From Acetomicrobium sp. UBA3949 (GTDB lineage: Bacteria > Synergistota > Synergistia > Synergistales > Acetomicrobiaceae), in assembly GCA_002385485.1 (NCBI GenBank), contig DGDP01000013.1:1-8235 (forward strand): a stretch of DNA of 8,235 bases, given 5' to 3'. Of the stretch, positions 5,836 to 8,235 are shown piece by piece. Made by a program: the position numbers and the translations under genes. The notes under the pieces are model-generated. The model saw nothing but the letters and a program-made list of their open reading frames with translations. It ran no database searches and was not told the origin of the DNA. The first letter of the stretch is position 1; each line of letters starts with the position of its first letter.

Positions 5836-7380
5836 GCCAAAGCAATTGATACAATTATACGACATTCTATGATTATGACCATCGGAACTTTTGCCAGTCG
5901 AATATTGGGTCTGGTTCGGGAAACCATCATAGCTGCATTTTTCGGCGCCTCAAGACAACTGGATGCCTTCCTGGTGGCCTATACTTTAGCCAACCTGGCG
6001 AGACAGCTTCTGGCGGAGGGGGCATTATCTGCCACCTTTGTACCCATCTTTTCCAGAGTCCTAAACCGACAGGGAGAGGAAAGGGCAAAAGAATTAGGGC
6101 GTCAAGCCCTTACATTGTTGATTATAGCAGGGAGCCTTGTGGTTTTATTGGGTATGATCCTCGCACCTTTCTTGGTTTTTCTGATTGCACCCGGTTTTTC
6201 AGGGCAGGAAAGCCTGTTGGCCATATCTTTCACCAGAAGGCTTTTTCCCTTCCTGCTTATAATTTCCCTGTCTGCATTAGTGATGGGTGTTCTTAACAGT
6301 CTCGGTTCTTTTTTTGTTCCCGCCATAGCTCCGGCTGTCAGCAACGTCGTCTTCATCTGCATCACCCTAATTTTCCACGGAAAGCATGGCATTTCGGCCC
6401 TTCCTATAGCCGTTTTGGCCGGCGGCTTTTTTCAGTTTTTGGTACAATGGATTTGGAGTACCAAGAAGGGTTTCGTCCTTTATCCCGTAAAGATCGATCG
6501 TGGTGACGATGAGCTAAGGACGATGACTCGACTGTTTTTTCCTTACGTAGCGGGGCTTTCCTTTAATCAGCTGCATCCCATCATCAGCAGGGTGATGGGA
6601 TCTTTTTTGGAAGCGGGCTCCATATCCGTGCTGAATTATGCCGACAGGCTTTTGCAGCTTCCTCTGGGATTGTTCGTTATAGCGATATCTCAGGCCGTAT
6701 TGCCCACCCTTTCAAAGGCTTCTTCCGATAAAGGGGAATTCGCAGAGATCTTTGGCGACTCCCTTAAATTTTCCTTTTTCCTCATCTTGCCCATATCCGT
6801 CTTGGCAGTGATATTTTCATCTGAGGCCGTCAACTGCGTTTTTTATAGGGGAGCCTTTGACGATTGGGCTTGGCGAGCTACAAGCCAATCACTGGCCATC
6901 TATTCCTTGGGAATGTTGGGCATGGCTTTGACTAATGTTACCCTCCGTGCCCTGTACGCTTATGGATTGCCCAAGGGGGCTTTAATCGTTACCGCCTCTA
7001 CGGTAATTATAAATCTTTTGGTGAGCGCTTCGACAATGAAGTGGCTATCTTATCGCGGCATTGCCTTGGGGGTGGCCTGCGCCTTTACCAGTGGAGCTTT
7101 TATAGGTATGTATTATCTTTCCAAAGCGACGGAGATGAATCTTAAGATATTTAACTGGAAGTGGTTGGCAAAATTATGTCTTTCGGCCGTTATCTTGATT
7201 GTAACGACTTTATCCTATAAATTTCTCATGCCCTATCGGACGGAGTGGGGTACAATTTTTAAGGTCTTATGGTTAATTGGCGCAGGCATAGCGGGCATGT
7301 CTGTCTATGGCCTTACGACCTTAGCGTGCGGATTGCAGGAGTGGAAGTGGATAGAGCGATCATTTAAAAGGAGAAGGTAA
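5833..7380 (+). CDS. murJ: Lipid II flippase MurJ
   Basis: A 515-residue polytopic inner-membrane protein of the MOP/MVF family that flips lipid II, the peptidoglycan precursor, to the periplasm. The sequence is strongly hydrophobic, with about 14 likely membrane segments. SRILGLVRE (22-30) and the LDAFLVAY/LARQLLAEGALS region (43-66) are MurJ hallmarks. The charged residues essential in E. coli MurJ (Arg18, Arg24, Asp39, Arg52, Arg270) are present here as Arg23, Arg29, Asp44, Arg57 and Arg272 (in NYADRLLQLP). FVPIFSR and the APGF loop (119-122) also fit. Length is close to E. coli MurJ (511). The start is TTG at 5833, supported by AGGAGG 6 nt upstream. It begins 35 bp from the divergent protease gene, so its own promoter, if any, must lie within that gene, unless it is transcribed through from lptB. 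hslO follows after 1 bp. No missing key residue is seen. Confidence 0.95.
   Translation: MAKAIDTIIRHSMIMTIGTFASRILGLVRETIIAAFFGASRQLDAFLVAYTLANLARQLLAEGALSATFVPIFSRVLNRQGEERAKELGRQALTLLIIAGSLVVLLGMILAPFLVFLIAPGFSGQESLLAISFTRRLFPFLLIISLSALVMGVLNSLGSFFVPAIAPAVSNVVFICITLIFHGKHGISALPIAVLAGGFFQFLVQWIWSTKKGFVLYPVKIDRGDDELRTMTRLFFPYVAGLSFNQLHPIISRVMGSFLEAGSISVLNYADRLLQLPLGLFVIAISQAVLPTLSKASSDKGEFAEIFGDSLKFSFFLILPISVLAVIFSSEAVNCVFYRGAFDDWAWRATSQSLAIYSLGMLGMALTNVTLRALYAYGLPKGALIVTASTVIINLLVSASTMKWLSYRGIALGVACAFTSGAFIGMYYLSKATEMNLKIFNWKWLAKLCLSAVILIVTTLSYKFLMPYRTEWGTIFKVLWLIGAGIAGMSVYGLTTLACGLQEWKWIERSFKRRR
5854..5881 (-). promoter_or_regulatory. Candidate sigma70-type promoter for the protease gene, inside murJ
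   Basis: Read on the - strand there is a perfect -10 hexamer TATAAT (5854-5859) and, 16 bp upstream, TGGTCA (5876-5881), which matches four of six bases of TTGACA. A start of transcription near 5847 would give a leader of about 50 nt before the ATG at 5797. The site lies within the first codons of murJ. It is a pattern match only; AT-rich codons can produce it by chance. Confidence 0.4.
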
Positions 7381-7381
7381 G

Positions 7382-8235
7382 ATGCCTGAAAGTGATGCCG
7401 AGAAAGCTGTTTTACACAAATGTTTGCTTGGAAAGGGAGATGCTCGTGCGATAGCCGTAGAGGCAACGGGACTGGTGGAGCTGTTGCGTCAGATTCACAA
7501 CCTGTCCTTTGTGGCGACGGCTGCCTTAGGCAGGCTGGTGATGGCTTCTATGATGATGGCGGCCCAGGAAAAAGGCGAAAGGGCCAGAGTTACACTGAAG
7601 ATCGAAGGAGACGGCCCCCTGGGTGAAATAGTGGCCGATGCGGAAAGAGCTGGATCGGTCAGGGGTTATGTGAGCAAACCATGGGTGGAGCTGCCCCTCT
7701 CGGAAGAGGGCAAATGGGATGTAAGCGCCGGAGTAGGAAAGAGGGGCTATTTAACTGTAATAAAGGATGTCGGCCTAAGGGAACCTGTGGTTTCAAGAGT
7801 GCCCTTGATATCGGGCGAAATTGCCGAAGATATTGCCTATTATTACGTAAAATCTGAACAGATGCCCACTGCTGTAATGCTTGGTGTTCTGCAAAGGCCT
7901 AGTTTGGGTGTTATATCTGCAGGTGGCGTCATGGTCCAGCTGATGCCCGGTGCAGACGAGGCCTTTGCAGAAATGTTGGAAGAATTGCTCAAAAGGCATG
8001 GCTCTGTAAGCAGGTTGGCGGAAAGTTCTCAATCTCCAAGGGATATATTGGAAACTATTTTCGATGGCGTCGATAAAAAATGGCTCGATAGCTTGACCTT
8101 CGAATTCGGTTGTCGATGTTCGAGGAAGCTGGCCGAAGCCCTGTTGCTCTCCACCTCGGAGGGGGAAGAGGCGAATGATGTTATAGAGGTAAGATGTCAT
8201 TTTTGCAATACAGTATATAGCTTTTCTAGGGATGA
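7382..8235 (+). CDS. hslO: Hsp33 redox-regulated chaperone, 3' end outside window
   Basis: The first 284 codons of Hsp33, a cytoplasmic holdase activated by oxidative unfolding of a C-terminal zinc domain. The frame is open to the window end, so the last few residues and the stop are missing. The N-terminal domain shows GDARAIAVEATGLVE (19-33), then LGRLVMASMMMA (49-60) and LKIEGDGPLGEIVADA (72-87), typical of the family. The zinc ligands are all present: Cys244 and Cys246 in FGCRCS, and Cys272 and Cys275 in VRCHFCNTVY. The spacing between the two pairs is 25 residues, against 30 in E. coli (Cys234 to Cys265), so the redox-sensitive linker is somewhat short. The ATG at 7382 is 1 bp after the murJ stop with AAGGAG at 7368-7373, indicating co-transcription with murJ. 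An extra non-conserved N-terminal MPESDAEKA stretch precedes the conserved part. Confidence 0.95.
   Translation, partial: MPESDAEKAVLHKCLLGKGDARAIAVEATGLVELLRQIHNLSFVATAALGRLVMASMMMAAQEKGERARVTLKIEGDGPLGEIVADAERAGSVRGYVSKPWVELPLSEEGKWDVSAGVGKRGYLTVIKDVGLREPVVSRVPLISGEIAEDIAYYYVKSEQMPTAVMLGVLQRPSLGVISAGGVMVQLMPGADEAFAEMLEELLKRHGSVSRLAESSQSPRDILETIFDGVDKKWLDSLTFEFGCRCSRKLAEALLLSTSEGEEANDVIEVRCHFCNTVYSFSRD

Noticed and set aside
7420..7626. A 68-codon + strand open frame in another frame of hslO.
   Set aside because: The hslO frame starting at 7382 shows clear Hsp33 conservation over this stretch, so this is a shadow frame rich in Gly and Arg.
7793..8200. A 135-codon open frame on the - strand within hslO.
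   Set aside because: It is antisense to the conserved Hsp33 C-terminal half including the zinc cysteines; no recognisable protein.

Overview
The window is a compact bacterial chromosome segment of about 8.2 kb with moderate GC. It has almost no non-coding DNA, strong AGGAGG-type ribosome binding sites, GTG and TTG starts, and heavy use of ATA (Ile) and AGG (Arg) codons. An LptA/LptB outer-membrane lipopolysaccharide export pair makes this a diderm. A HycI-type hydrogenase maturation protease suggests an anaerobic, H2-metabolising lifestyle. Together with AGG/ATA-rich coding this fits an anaerobic, possibly thermophilic diderm such as a member of the Synergistota. That assignment is inference from gene content and was not tested by any search.

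Layout on the + strand: positions 1-3726 hold four tightly packed aspartate-pathway genes: thrC (3' part only), thrB, lysC and asd. thrC/thrB overlap by 7 bp, thrB/lysC overlap by 19 bp, and lysC/asd are 1 bp apart. After only 23 bp the same strand continues with lptA (3750-4604) and lptB (4612-5337), the periplasmic bridge protein and the ATPase of LPS export. A single gene on the opposite strand (5327-5797), a HycI-like hydrogenase maturation protease, sits between lptB and the next + strand gene and overlaps the lptB end by 11 bp. Then come murJ (lipid II flippase, 5833-7380, TTG start) and hslO (Hsp33 redox chaperone, 7382 to beyond the window end).

How the genes work together: LysC and Asd make aspartate semialdehyde, which feeds lysine/diaminopimelate (and so peptidoglycan) and homoserine. 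ThrB and ThrC turn homoserine into threonine. Homoserine dehydrogenase is not in the window and may lie upstream. LptAB builds the outer membrane and MurJ exports the peptidoglycan precursor, so much of the + strand serves the cell envelope directly or through DAP. HslO is a general redox stress chaperone.

No mobile element, CRISPR array, RNA gene or novel defence-type system was seen. The most interesting signals are regulatory: (i) a well-formed internal ribosome binding site plus in-frame GTG inside lysC, at the position where some aspartokinases start a separate ACT-domain beta subunit; and (ii) a candidate promoter for the antisense hydrogenase protease gene inside the 5' coding part of murJ, so that its leader RNA would be complementary to the murJ ribosome binding site.
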